From: Pseudonocardia sp. MH-G8
Lineage (GTDB): Bacteria > Actinomycetota > Actinomycetes > Mycobacteriales > Pseudonocardiaceae
Assembly: GCF_002262885.1 (NCBI RefSeq)
Contig: NZ_NKYF01000037.1
Location: 23,302-87,301 of the forward strand
DNA: 64,000 bases
Direction of reading: 5' to 3'
The first letter of the stretch is position 1. The number at the start of each line of letters is the position of its first letter. The position numbers were made by a program, and so were the translations under genes. Shown one piece after another: positions 51,313 through 60,685 of this stretch. Below the pieces are notes generated by a model that saw only the letters and a program-made list of their open reading frames with translations, did no database searches and was not told where the DNA came from.

Positions 51313-53121
51313 GTGACCCAGACCCTCGATGCCTCCACCGCGGTCCGTGACCGTGTCGAGAACTGGCTGGCCGGCTTCGAGGCCGCGCTCACCGCCCGTG
51401 ACCCGGACGCCGTGGCCGCGCTCTTCGCCGCCACGTCGTTCTGGCGCGACCTCGTGGCGTTCACCTGGAACCTCACCACCGTCGAGAACCGCGACGGTGT
51501 CGCCGACCTCGTGCGCGCCACTGCCGAGACCACGGGGGCGCACGGCTTCCACCTCACCGAGGAGCCCACCGAGGCCGACGGTGTGACCGAGGCGTGGATC
51601 GCCTTCGAGACCGCCGTCGGGCGGGGCCGCGGGCACCTGCGCCTGACCGACGAGGGCGCGTGGACGCTGCTGACCACCCTCTACGAGCTCACGGGCCACG
51701 AGGAGCCGGAAGGCACGCAGCGGCCCAAGGGCGTCGAGCACGGCGTGCGCCGGGGCCGCCTCTCCTGGACGGAGGCGCGCGAGGCGGAGAACGCCGCGAT
51801 GGGTGACTCCGCCCAGCCCTACGTGGTGGTCGTCGGCGGCGGTCAGGGCGGCATCGCGCTGGGCGCCCGCCTGCGCCAGCTCGGTGTGCCGCACGTGGTG
51901 GTGGACCGCCACCCGCGCCCCGGCGACCAGTGGCGCAGCCGCTACAAGTCGCTGTGCCTGCACGACCCCGTCTGGTACGACCACCTGCCCTACCTGCCCT
52001 TCCCCGCCAACTGGCCGGTCTTCGCGCCGAAGGACAAGATCGGCGACTGGCTGGAGATGTACACGCGGGTCATGGAGATCAACTATTGGTCCTCCACGAC
52101 GTGCCGCAGTGCCACCCACGACGCCGACACCGGCGGGTGGACGGTCGTGCTCGACCGCGACGGCGAGGAGGTGGTGCTGCACCCGAAGCAGCTCGTGCTG
52201 GCCACCGGCATGTCGGGCAAGCCGCACGTGCCGGCCTTCCCCGGCCAGGACCGCTTCCGCGGCGAGCAGCACCACAGCTCGCAGCACCCGGGCCCGGACG
52301 CCTACGCGGGCAAGCGCGTGGTGGTGATCGGCTCGAACAACTCCGCGCACGACATCTGCGCCGCGCTGTGGGAGCAGGGCGTCGACGTCACGATGGTGCA
52401 GCGCTCCTCGACCCACATCGTGCGGTCGGACTCGCTGATGGACCTCGGGATGGGCGACCTGTACTCGGAGCGGGCGCTCGAGAACGGGATCACCACGCAG
52501 AAGGCGGACCTGATCTTCGCCTCGATCCCCTACCGGGTCATGCACGAGTTCCAGAAGCCGATCTACGACAAGATCCGCGAACGCGACGCCGAGTTCTACC
52601 GCCGCCTCGAGCAGGCCGGTTTCTGGCTCGACTTCGGCGACGACGACTCGGGCCTGTTCATGAAGTACCTGCGCCGCGGCTCGGGCTACTACATCGACGT
52701 CGGCGCCGCGGAGCTCGTGGCCAACGGTGACGTGAAGCTGGTGCACGGCGCCGTGCGCGAGCTCACCGAGGACGCCGTGGTGCTCGAGGACGGCACGAGC
52801 CTCCCGGCGGACCTCGTCGTCTACGCCACCGGCTACGGCTCGATGAACGGCTGGGCGGCGGACCTGATCAGCCAGGAGGTGGCCGACGAGGTCGGCAAGG
52901 TGTGGGGCCTGGGCTCGGACACCACGAAGGACCCGGGGCCGTGGGAGGGCGAGCAGCGCAACATGTGGAAGCCCACCCGCCAGGACGGTCTGTGGTTCCA
53001 CGGCGGCAACCTGCACCAGTCGCGCCACTACTCGCTCTACCTCGCCCTGCAGCTCAAGGCCCGCTGCGAGGGAATCCCGACCCCGGTCTACGGGCCGGCG
53101 CAGACCCACCACACCGCCTGA
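51313..53121 (+). CDS. FMO-like FAD/NAD(P) monooxygenase with N-terminal NTF2-like domain
   Basis: A 602-residue protein. Residues 1-130 resemble a SnoaL/NTF2-like fold (WLAGFEAALTARDPDAVAAL, SFWRDLVAFTWNL). FAD binding is VVVGGGQGGIALG (GGGQGG at 175-180). The NADP Rossmann motif is VVVIGSNNSAHDI (Gly340 region), and VVYATGYGS is a conserved ATG strand. Such fused proteins are annotated as flavin-containing monooxygenases; the substrate is unknown. GTG 51313 follows GAAGGAG. It converges with the Lrp gene. Confidence 0.88.
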   Translation: MTQTLDASTAVRDRVENWLAGFEAALTARDPDAVAALFAATSFWRDLVAFTWNLTTVENRDGVADLVRATAETTGAHGFHLTEEPTEADGVTEAWIAFETAVGRGRGHLRLTDEGAWTLLTTLYELTGHEEPEGTQRPKGVEHGVRRGRLSWTEAREAENAAMGDSAQPYVVVVGGGQGGIALGARLRQLGVPHVVVDRHPRPGDQWRSRYKSLCLHDPVWYDHLPYLPFPANWPVFAPKDKIGDWLEMYTRVMEINYWSSTTCRSATHDADTGGWTVVLDRDGEEVVLHPKQLVLATGMSGKPHVPAFPGQDRFRGEQHHSSQHPGPDAYAGKRVVVIGSNNSAHDICAALWEQGVDVTMVQRSSTHIVRSDSLMDLGMGDLYSERALENGITTQKADLIFASIPYRVMHEFQKPIYDKIRERDAEFYRRLEQAGFWLDFGDDDSGLFMKYLRRGSGYYIDVGAAELVANGDVKLVHGAVRELTEDAVVLEDGTSLPADLVVYATGYGSMNGWAADLISQEVADEVGKVWGLGSDTTKDPGPWEGEQRNMWKPTRQDGLWFHGGNLHQSRHYSLYLALQLKARCEGIPTPVYGPAQTHHTA

Positions 53122-53127
53122 GGCCGC

Positions 53128-53568
53128 TCAGCGCCGCAACCACGACCCCAGGACCATCAGCGTCCGGGTGCCGGTCACCGAGCCGGAGCGGCGCAGCATG
53201 TCGATCACCTGCTGCAGGTGCGCGAGGTCGCGCACCTGCAGCTGGACCAGCGCGTCCGGGTCGCCCGCGAGCGTGAAGACGGCCTGCACCTCGGGGATCG
53301 TCGAGACCGAGCGGACGATCTCGTCGACGCGCGTCGTGCCGAGGAACCGCAGCTCGATGAACGCCTCCACACCCGAGCCGAGCTTGGCGTGGTCCACCTG
53401 CACGGTGAACCCGGTGATCACCCCGGTCTCGCGGAGCCGGTCCACGCGCCGCTTCACGGCCGCGACCGAGAGCCCCACCTCGGTGGCCATCTCCGAGTAG
53501 GTGCGCCGCGCGTCGGCGCGCAGCAGGTCGACCAGGAGCCGATCAGTGCCGTCGATCTGTGTCGCCAT
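53128..53568 (-). CDS. Lrp/AsnC-family transcriptional regulator
   Basis: A 146-residue regulator. The N-terminal HTH is DRLLVDLLRADARRTYSEMATEV followed by GLSVAAVKRRVDRLRETGVI. The C-terminal RAM domain has VQAVFTLAGDPDALVQLQV. The ATG is supported by CAGGAGG. It is divergent from the indolepyruvate oxidoreductase gene and probably senses an amino acid, fitting control of aromatic amino acid catabolism. Confidence 0.9.
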   Translation of the reverse strand: MATQIDGTDRLLVDLLRADARRTYSEMATEVGLSVAAVKRRVDRLRETGVITGFTVQVDHAKLGSGVEAFIELRFLGTTRVDEIVRSVSTIPEVQAVFTLAGDPDALVQLQVRDLAHLQQVIDMLRRSGSVTGTRTLMVLGSWLRR

Positions 53569-53579
53569 CCCGTCCTCCT

Positions 53580-53616
53580 GCACAATGATCTCGAGCAGAA
53601 GTGGATCCAAGCACAA
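53580..53616. promoter_or_regulatory. Direct GCACAA repeats in the lrp-ior intergenic region
   Basis: GCACAA occurs at 53580-53585 and 53611-53616, 31 bp apart (three helical turns), in the 143-bp divergent region. Lrp-type octamers bind sites spaced by whole turns, so these are candidate contacts. No clear promoter pair was found. Confidence 0.3.
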
Positions 53617-53711
53617 GGGTTTTGCGAGTGCACCGCGCCCATCCCGGCGGTACTTGCGCGAGGCGTCCGAAACCGGTCTGCTCGTCGGCACTCGCCCTGA
53701 CGGAGGTCCTC

Positions 53712-56700
53712 GTGCCCACCACCACGTCCGCCACGGTCTCGCTCGACGACAAGTACACGGCCCGCCACGGCCCGGTCCTGCTCTCCGGGATCCAGGCGCT
53801 GGTGCGGATGGTGCTGGAGCAGCGCAGGCTCGACACCGCCCGCGGCCTGGACACGCGCGCGTTCGTGACCGGCTACCAGGGCTCGCCGCTGGCCGGGCTG
53901 GACCAGGAGATGGCGCGCGCCGCCCGGTTCCTCGACGACGAGGGCGTGGTGTTCCGCCCCGGGCTCAACGAGGAGCTGGCGGCCACCGCCGTCGCCGGCA
54001 CGCAGCTGCTGCGCCAGGCGCCCGGCCGGCGCCACGACGGGGTCACCGGCTTCTGGTACGGCAAGAACCCGGGCCTCGACCGGGCCGCCGACGCGATCCG
54101 CCACGGCACCCTCGCCGGCACCAGCACGCTCGGGGGCGCGGTCGCCCTCATCGGCGACGACCCCGCCTGCAAGTCCTCCACGGTGCCCAGCACGTGCGAG
54201 CCGATGGCGCAGAGCCTGCTCCTGCCGTTGCTCACGCCCGGATCCGTGTCGGAGATCGTCGAGCTCGGGCTGCACGCGGTGGCGATGTCGCGGGCGTCCG
54301 GGCTGTGGACCGGGCTGAAGATCGTCGCCGACGTCGCCGACGCCGCCGCCACCGTGGACGTCGGCGGGCTACGCCCCGACCTGCCGGCGACCACGCGCGC
54401 CGAGGACCCGCCCCGCACGCTCGTCGGTGCCGCGGCGCTGGACGCCGAACACGACGCGCTCACCCGCCGCCTCGACCTCGCCCGCGCCTACGCCCGCGCG
54501 GCCGGGCTCAACCGGATCACCTTCACCGCCCGGCACGCCACGATCGGCGTGCTCGCCTCCGGCACCTCGGCCGCCACCGTGCAGCGCGCCCTCGACGACC
54601 TCGGCCTCGACGAGCCCGCGATGGAGGCGCTCGGCCTGCGGATCATCACCGTGGCCATGCCTTTCCCGGTCGACGCCGCGCAGCTCGCCGAGCTCACCGA
54701 CGGGCTCGAGGAGGTGCTCGTCGTCGAGGACAAGGTCGACTTCCTCGAGGGCCACCTCAAGGGCGCGCTCTACGGCCGCCCCGGCGCACCGCGCATCGTC
54801 GGGCGGCACGACCCGGACGGGCGGCCCCTGCTCACCGCCCGGTCCGCGCTCGGCGCCGAGGACGTGGCCCGCGCGCTCGCGTCCCGCATCGGCCCGGACC
54901 GGCTGCCCCGCACCACGGTCGTGCACCTGGACGCCATGACGCCGCGGCGGCCGTCCCGCATCACGCTGCCCCTCGCCGCGCGCACGCCGTTCTTCTGCTC
55001 CGGCTGCCCGCACAACACCTCCACCCGCACCGGCGACGACACGCTCGTCGGCGTCGGCATCGGCTGCCACGCCATGATCGCGCTCGACGGCGCGGGCCGC
55101 GGCAACCAGCTGGGGCTGACGCAGATGGGTGGCGAGGGGGCCCAGTGGCTGGGGCTGTCCCCGTTCACCGACGACCGGCACTTCGTGCAGAACCTCGGCG
55201 ACGGGACGTTCCACCACTCCGGGTCGCTCGCAGTGCGCGCGGCCGTCGCCGCGGGCGTCACGATGACCTACAAGCTGCTCTACAACGATGCCGTAGCGAT
55301 GACCGGCGGCCAGCGCGCCGAGGGCAGGCTCGACGTCCCCGCGCTCACCCGCTGGCTCGCGGTCGAGGGCGTGCGCCGGGTCGTGGTCACCACGGCCGAG
55401 CCGGGCAGCTACCGCGGCGTCGCGCTGGACCCGATCGCCCGGGTCGCGCACCGCGACGAGTTCGCCGCCGCGGAGCGCGAGCTGGCGGGGGTCGACGGGG
55501 TCACCGTGCTGATCCACGACGACCGCTGCGCCGCCGAGGAGCGCCGGATGCGTAAGCGCGGGAAGCTGCCGACTCCCGCCGAGAAGGTCGTGATCAACGA
55601 GCGGGTCTGCGAGGGTTGCGGCGACTGCGGCGAGGCCTCCACCTGCCTGTCCGTGCAGCCGGTGGAGACCGAGTTCGGCCGCAAGACCCGCATCCACCAG
55701 GCCTCCTGCAACAGCGACCTGTCGTGCCTCAAGGGTGACTGCCCCTCGTTCCTGCTGGTGGAGCCGCGCAAGCGCGGGCCGCGGCCGGTGCCGGAGGCGC
55801 CCGCGGGGCTCCCCGAGCCGGAGAGCCGTCTCGCCGGTGACGCCACGCTGCTGCGCATGCCGGGGATCGGCGGCACCGGCGTGGTCACGGTGTCGCAGAT
55901 CCTGCAGATGGCCGCCCACCTCGACGGCAGCTACGCCGCCGGGCTCGAGCAGACCGGGTTGGCGCAGAAGGGCGGCCCGGTCGTGAGCGACGTGCGCATC
56001 GCGAAGCAGCCGGTGCGCGGCGCGCTGCGGGCCACCCCGGGCACCGTCGACGTGCTCCTCGGCTTCGACCTGCTCGGCGCCGCGTCGACGGACACCCTCG
56101 CCACCGCCCGGCCGGGGCACACGATCGCGGTGGTGAGCAGTGCGGTGGTGCCGACGGCCGCCATGGTCACCGGCCGCGCCGCCGTGCCCGGCTCCCCCGC
56201 CGAGGCGCTCGAGCGCATCAGCACGGCCACCCGGCCCGACGCCGCGCTGCACATCGACGCCCAGGGCCTGTCCGAGGCGCTGTTCGGCGACCACATGCCG
56301 GCCAACATGCTGCTGGTCGGCGCCGCCTTCCAGCACGGCTGCGTGCCGATCTCCGCGGACGCCATCGAGCAGGCGATACGGCTCAACGGCGCCGGGGTCG
56401 AGACCACCCTCGCCGCCTTCGCGTGGGGCCGGGCCGCGGTCGCCGACCCCGCCGCCGTCGCGGCCGCCACCGGCACCCGCGACACCGCTGCGCCGGCCAC
56501 CGGGCTCGCCGACGTCCTCGCCACCCGCGTCGCCGACCTCACCGGCTACCAGGACGCGGCCTACGCCGACCGCTACGCCGAGGAGGTCGCCCGTGTCGCC
56601 GCCCTCGCGGCGGAGCGCGCCGGGGCGGACGCGGGCGAGCGCGTCGCCGTCGCCTACGCCACCGGGCTGCACAAGCTCATGGCCTACAAGGACGAGTACG

Positions 56701-57131
56701 AGGTGGCCCGGCTGCACCTCGACCCGGCCGAGCAGGCCCGACGCGACGCCGAGTTCGGCCCCGGTGCCACCGTCTCGGTGCTGCTGCACCCGCCGGTCCT
56801 GCGCGCGCTCGGAATGACCCGCAAGATCCGGCTGCGCCGTACCGCGGGCCCGGCGTTCCGGGCACTGCGCGCGGCGCGCAGGCTGCGAGGCACCGCGCTC
56901 GACCCGTTCGGGCGCGCCGAGGTGCGCCGCGTCGAGCGCGCGCTCGTCGGCGAGTACCAGGCGCTGGTCCGCGACGCGCTCGAGCACCTGAGCCCGGACA
57001 CGGCGGAGGCCGTCGTCGAGATCGCCGCCCTGCCCGACACCGTCCGGGGCTACGAGGACATCAAGCTGCGCAACGTCGCCGCGTTCCGCGAAAAGGCCAC
57101 GACCGCCCTGGAGAAGCTCGCCCGGCCGTGA
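53712..57131 (+). CDS. Indolepyruvate ferredoxin oxidoreductase, fused IorA-IorB type
   Basis: A 1139-residue 2-oxoacid:ferredoxin oxidoreductase. Pyrimidine-domain hallmarks come first (FVTGYQGSPLAGLDQEMARA; PGLNEELAATAVAGTQ). TPP binding is in GVGIGCHAMIAL and YNDAVAMTGGQ. Cysteines for an iron-sulfur cluster are in CEGCGDCGEASTC, with others in CNSDLSCLKGDC. The gamma-type domain starts around residue 710 (GIGGTGVVTVSQIL). It decarboxylates arylpyruvates to aryl-CoA. The start is GTG with GGAGG upstream. The stop lies inside a palindrome shared with the next gene. Confidence 0.92.
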   Translation: MPTTTSATVSLDDKYTARHGPVLLSGIQALVRMVLEQRRLDTARGLDTRAFVTGYQGSPLAGLDQEMARAARFLDDEGVVFRPGLNEELAATAVAGTQLLRQAPGRRHDGVTGFWYGKNPGLDRAADAIRHGTLAGTSTLGGAVALIGDDPACKSSTVPSTCEPMAQSLLLPLLTPGSVSEIVELGLHAVAMSRASGLWTGLKIVADVADAAATVDVGGLRPDLPATTRAEDPPRTLVGAAALDAEHDALTRRLDLARAYARAAGLNRITFTARHATIGVLASGTSAATVQRALDDLGLDEPAMEALGLRIITVAMPFPVDAAQLAELTDGLEEVLVVEDKVDFLEGHLKGALYGRPGAPRIVGRHDPDGRPLLTARSALGAEDVARALASRIGPDRLPRTTVVHLDAMTPRRPSRITLPLAARTPFFCSGCPHNTSTRTGDDTLVGVGIGCHAMIALDGAGRGNQLGLTQMGGEGAQWLGLSPFTDDRHFVQNLGDGTFHHSGSLAVRAAVAAGVTMTYKLLYNDAVAMTGGQRAEGRLDVPALTRWLAVEGVRRVVVTTAEPGSYRGVALDPIARVAHRDEFAAAERELAGVDGVTVLIHDDRCAAEERRMRKRGKLPTPAEKVVINERVCEGCGDCGEASTCLSVQPVETEFGRKTRIHQASCNSDLSCLKGDCPSFLLVEPRKRGPRPVPEAPAGLPEPESRLAGDATLLRMPGIGGTGVVTVSQILQMAAHLDGSYAAGLEQTGLAQKGGPVVSDVRIAKQPVRGALRATPGTVDVLLGFDLLGAASTDTLATARPGHTIAVVSSAVVPTAAMVTGRAAVPGSPAEALERISTATRPDAALHIDAQGLSEALFGDHMPANMLLVGAAFQHGCVPISADAIEQAIRLNGAGVETTLAAFAWGRAAVADPAAVAAATGTRDTAAPATGLADVLATRVADLTGYQDAAYADRYAEEVARVAALAAERAGADAGERVAVAYATGLHKLMAYKDEYEVARLHLDPAEQARRDAEFGPGATVSVLLHPPVLRALGMTRKIRLRRTAGPAFRALRAARRLRGTALDPFGRAEVRRVERALVGEYQALVRDALEHLSPDTAEAVVEIAALPDTVRGYEDIKLRNVAAFREKATTALEKLARP

Positions 57132-57170
57132 GTGGATACGAGTGCCATGACACTCGTATCCACTCACGGC
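57125..57170. repeat. 46-bp perfect palindrome spanning a stop codon and the next start codon
   Basis: CCGTGAGTGGATACGAGTG (57126-57144) pairs perfectly with 57151-57169 across a 6-nt loop, CCATGA; one more G-C pair extends each side, giving 20-bp arms. The oxidoreductase TGA (57129-57131) is in the left arm and the exporter ATG (57147-57149) is in the loop. It could hinder re-initiation and set the ratio between the two genes. Confidence 0.8.
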
Positions 57171-58811
57171 GGCGGTTTCCGCCTCCTGTGGTGGCTCGTC
57201 GTGCAGCAGCGCGGGCGGGTCGCCGCCGGGTCGCTGTTCGGCACGCTGTCGATGGTCGTGCTGGTGCTGCCGCCCTACGTCATCGCGCGCGCCGTCGACG
57301 ACGGAATCGCCGGCGGGAACCAGGCCGCACTGGCCGGCTGGGCGGGCGCACTGCTCGCCGTCGGGTGCGCCCACGCCGCGCTGAACGTCCTGCGCCACCG
57401 CACGATGTCGCAGGTGCGGATGGACGCGACGTTCCGCACCTCCGAGGCGCTGCTGGCGCACGCGACCCGGCTGGGCGCGCAGCTCCCGCGCCGGGTCGGC
57501 GCGGGCGAGGTCGTCGCGATCGGCATCAGCGACGTCTTCACCGTCAGCACCACCCTCACCATCGCCGGCCCCGGGGTGGGCGCGGTGATCGCCTACGTCG
57601 TGGTCGCGGTGCTGCTCTGGTCGGTCTCGCCGGTGCTGGCCGCGGTCGTGGTGGTGGGCGTGCCGCTGTTCGGGGTGCTCGTCACCCCCCTGCTGCGCCG
57701 CCTGCGAGCGGTGGAGGTGGTCTACCGCGAGCAGCAGAGCGGCCTGGCCGCCCGGCTGGTCGACATCGTCGGGGGTCTGCGTGTGCTCAGCGGGCTCGGC
57801 GGTGAGGAGACCTTCGCCCGCGAGTACCGGCAGCGCTCGCAGGAACTGCAGGTGCTGGGCTTCCGCGTCGGCGCGATCACCAGCTGGATCGAGGCCCTCG
57901 GGATCGGCCTGCCGGTGCTGTTCCTCGGCGTCGTCACGTGGCTCGCCGCCCGCATGGCCGCCACCGGTGCGATCACGGTGGGCGACCTGCTCGCGGTGTA
58001 CGGCTACGCCGCGGTCCTCGTGGTGCCGGTGGCGTCCTTCGTCGAGGGCGGGCACCAGCTCACGCGTGGCCTGGTCGCCGCGGCCCGGGTGGCCGGGTTC
58101 CTGGCGCTCGCACCCCGTCCGGCCGACGGCGCGCCCGCACCGGCGCCGGGTTCGGGGCTCCGCGACCCGGCCTCCGGCGTCGAGGTGGCGCCGGGCGCGT
58201 TCACGGCGCTGGTCAGCGCCCGGCCCGCGGAGTCCGTCGCGGTCGTGGAGCGCCTGGGCCGGTTCACCGCGTCGGACGCGACGTGGGGCACCACTCGCGT
58301 CGACGCGGTGGCTGCGGAACCGCTACGCACGCGCATCCTGGTGGCCGACACCGAGGCCGACCTGTTCGCCGGGCCGCTGCGCGAGGTGCTCGCCGGCCGC
58401 GGCGACCCCGACGGTCCCGCGGTCGCGCGCGCCGTCGCCGCAGCGATGGCCGAGGACATCGTGGCCGGGCTGCCCGGCGGGCTGGACGCCCCCGTCGAGG
58501 GGCAGGGCCGCAACCTGTCCGGCGGGCAGCGCCAACGCGTCCGGCTCGCCCGGGCGTTGCTCGCCGACCCGGAGGTGCTGCTGGCCGTCGAGCCCACATC
58601 GGCGCTCGACGCGCACACCGAGGCGGCGCTGGCGCGGCGGCTGCGCGACGCGCGCGCCGGGCGCACCACGCTGGTCACCACCACGTCGCCGCTGGTGCTC
58701 GCCCACGCCGACACGGTCTTCTTCCTGGTGGACGGCCGGCTGGCCGCCACCGGCCGCCACCACGACCTGCTGGCCACCGACGCGCGCTACCGGGCGGTGG
58801 TGTCGCGGTGA
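57147..58811 (+). CDS. ABC exporter half-transporter 1, with degenerate nucleotide-binding site
   Basis: A 554-residue fused membrane/ATPase protein; the first 300 residues have six helices. In the ATPase part the Walker A loop is gone (TALVSARPAESVAVV, near 353-367), the Walker B Asp is Val (AVEPTSALD, Val481) and the H-loop His is Thr, but LSGGQRQR (from 457) is intact. It can supply the signature to a partner but cannot bind ATP normally. ATG 57147 is preferred over the in-frame GTG 57132 because the latter is in the palindrome arm. Stop overlaps the partner gene. Confidence 0.85.
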   Translation: MTLVSTHGGGFRLLWWLVVQQRGRVAAGSLFGTLSMVVLVLPPYVIARAVDDGIAGGNQAALAGWAGALLAVGCAHAALNVLRHRTMSQVRMDATFRTSEALLAHATRLGAQLPRRVGAGEVVAIGISDVFTVSTTLTIAGPGVGAVIAYVVVAVLLWSVSPVLAAVVVVGVPLFGVLVTPLLRRLRAVEVVYREQQSGLAARLVDIVGGLRVLSGLGGEETFAREYRQRSQELQVLGFRVGAITSWIEALGIGLPVLFLGVVTWLAARMAATGAITVGDLLAVYGYAAVLVVPVASFVEGGHQLTRGLVAAARVAGFLALAPRPADGAPAPAPGSGLRDPASGVEVAPGAFTALVSARPAESVAVVERLGRFTASDATWGTTRVDAVAAEPLRTRILVADTEADLFAGPLREVLAGRGDPDGPAVARAVAAAMAEDIVAGLPGGLDAPVEGQGRNLSGGQRQRVRLARALLADPEVLLAVEPTSALDAHTEAALARRLRDARAGRTTLVTTTSPLVLAHADTVFFLVDGRLAATGRHHDLLATDARYRAVVSR

Positions 58812-60556
58812 CGCTCCCGGTCGCCACACCGGCCGCCGCCCGCCGCGCCGCGCTGCGGCTCGTCCGTGCCGACGCGCGCGCGGTCGCCGTGATCCTCGCG
58901 CTGAACGCGCTGGCCGCCGCGGCAGGGTTGGCCGGTCCGTGGCTGCTGGGGCGGGTCATCGACGAGGTGCGGGCCGGTCGGGGCGCGGACGCCGTCGACC
59001 GGCTCGCCCTCGCGATGATCGCCTTCGCCGCGGTGCAGCTGGTGCTGGCCCGCTCCGCGCGCAACGCCGGGCACCGCTTCGGGGAACGCAGCCTGGCCCG
59101 CATCCGCGAGCAGTACGTCGAGCGGTTGCTGGCCCTGCCCTCCGGCGTGGTGGAGCGTGCCGGCACAGGCGATCTGGCCGCACGCGGCACCGGCGACGTC
59201 GCCGCCGTCGCGCTCACCCTGCGCGACGCGGGCCCGGACATCCTCGTGGCGGGCGTCCAGGCCCTCTTCCTGCTCGCCGCGGTGGTCGTCGTCGCGCCGG
59301 CGCTCGGGGCGTGCGCGCTGCTCGGACTGGTCGGCACGTGGTGCGTCGCACGCTGGTACCTGCGCCGGGCCCACGCCGCCTACCTCGCCGAGGGCGCGGC
59401 GAACGGGCAGATCGCCGAGGTGCTCGCAGCCACGGCCGCGGGCGCGCGCACCGTCGAGGCGCTCGGGCTGGCGCAGCGCCGCCTCGACGCGGGGCGGGCC
59501 GCGATCGCGGAGGGCAGGCGCACCCGGATGCGCACCCTGGGGCTGCGCACCGTGCTGCTCCCGGGCGTCGACCTCTCGCACGCGGCCCCGGTGGCCGCCG
59601 TCCTGCTGCTCGGCGGCGTGCTGCACGCCGAGGGCGCGCTCAGCGTCGGGTCGGTGGCCGCGGCCGCGCTGTACCTGCGCCAGCTCGTACAGCCGATGGA
59701 GACGATCCTGTGGCGGCTCGAGCAGGTGCAGGCCAGCACGGCCGCGTTCGCCCGGGTCGAAGGGCTCGCCGCGGCGGCAGCCCCGCGTCCGGCACGGCCC
59801 GCTCCCCTGCCCGTCGGCGAGCGGATCGAGGTCCGCGGCGTGCGCTTCGCCTACCCCGGCACCGGGCGCGACGTCCTGCACGGCGTCGACCTGGACCTGC
59901 GGCCGGGCGAGCGCCTGGCGCTCGTGGGGCCGTCCGGCGCCGGGAAGTCGACCCTGGGTCGACTGCTGGCCGGCGTGGAGGCGCCCGGCTCCGGCACCGT
60001 CTCGGTGGGCGGGGTCCCGGTCACCCACCTCGACCGCGCGGAGCGGCGCCGCCACGTGCTGCTCGTGACCCAGGAGCAGCACGTCTTCCTCGGCACGGCA
60101 CGCGAGAACCTGCGGATCGTCTCCCCCACCGCCTCGGACGCCGCGCTGCACGCCGCGTTGGCCGCCGTCGGTGCCGACCGGCCCGACGTGCTGCCGCAGG
60201 GCCTGGACACGGTGCTGGGCCCCGGCGGCCACCGGCCCGACGGCGCCGCCACCCAGCAGCTCGCCCTCGCCCGCATCGTGCTCGCCGACCCGCACACGGT
60301 GGTGCTCGACGAGGCCACCGCGATGCTGGACCCCACCACGGCGCGGCGCACCGAGCGGGCCCTCGCGGCCGTGCTGGCCGGGCGGACCGTCGTCGCGATC
60401 GCTCACCGCCTGCACACCGCGCACGACGCCGACCGGGTGGCGGTGCTCGAGCAGGGGCGCGTCACCGAGCACGGCACGCACGACGCCCTGGTGGCGAACG
60501 GCGGCTCCTACGCAGCGTTGTGGTCCTCGTGGCACGGTGCCCGCACGATCGGGTGA
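58808..60556 (+). CDS. ABC exporter half-transporter 2, consensus Walker motifs but degenerate signature
   Basis: A 582-residue partner with six membrane helices and an ATPase with Walker A GPSGAGKST (374-382), Q-loop VTQEQHVFL, Walker B VVLDEATAMLD (Asp501) and H-loop AIAHRL. The signature LSGGQ is replaced by DGAATQQ (478-484). It is complementary to its partner: only one composite ATP site, its Walker A/B with the partner's LSGGQ, is complete. Substrate unknown. The GTG overlaps the first gene (GTGA). Confidence 0.9.
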   Translation: MTLPVATPAAARRAALRLVRADARAVAVILALNALAAAAGLAGPWLLGRVIDEVRAGRGADAVDRLALAMIAFAAVQLVLARSARNAGHRFGERSLARIREQYVERLLALPSGVVERAGTGDLAARGTGDVAAVALTLRDAGPDILVAGVQALFLLAAVVVVAPALGACALLGLVGTWCVARWYLRRAHAAYLAEGAANGQIAEVLAATAAGARTVEALGLAQRRLDAGRAAIAEGRRTRMRTLGLRTVLLPGVDLSHAAPVAAVLLLGGVLHAEGALSVGSVAAAALYLRQLVQPMETILWRLEQVQASTAAFARVEGLAAAAAPRPARPAPLPVGERIEVRGVRFAYPGTGRDVLHGVDLDLRPGERLALVGPSGAGKSTLGRLLAGVEAPGSGTVSVGGVPVTHLDRAERRRHVLLVTQEQHVFLGTARENLRIVSPTASDAALHAALAAVGADRPDVLPQGLDTVLGPGGHRPDGAATQQLALARIVLADPHTVVLDEATAMLDPTTARRTERALAAVLAGRTVVAIAHRLHTAHDADRVAVLEQGRVTEHGTHDALVANGGSYAALWSSWHGARTIG

Positions 60557-60685
60557 CACTCCGGCCCCCGGATGCGCGATATGCGGGCCTCACGTGCTGC
60601 AGTGGAGGATGATCACGGTGATGCCGGCTGGACCGCGTCGCTCCGACGCCTCCGGTCGTGGTCATGTGGACCAGAGGAGAGCGCC

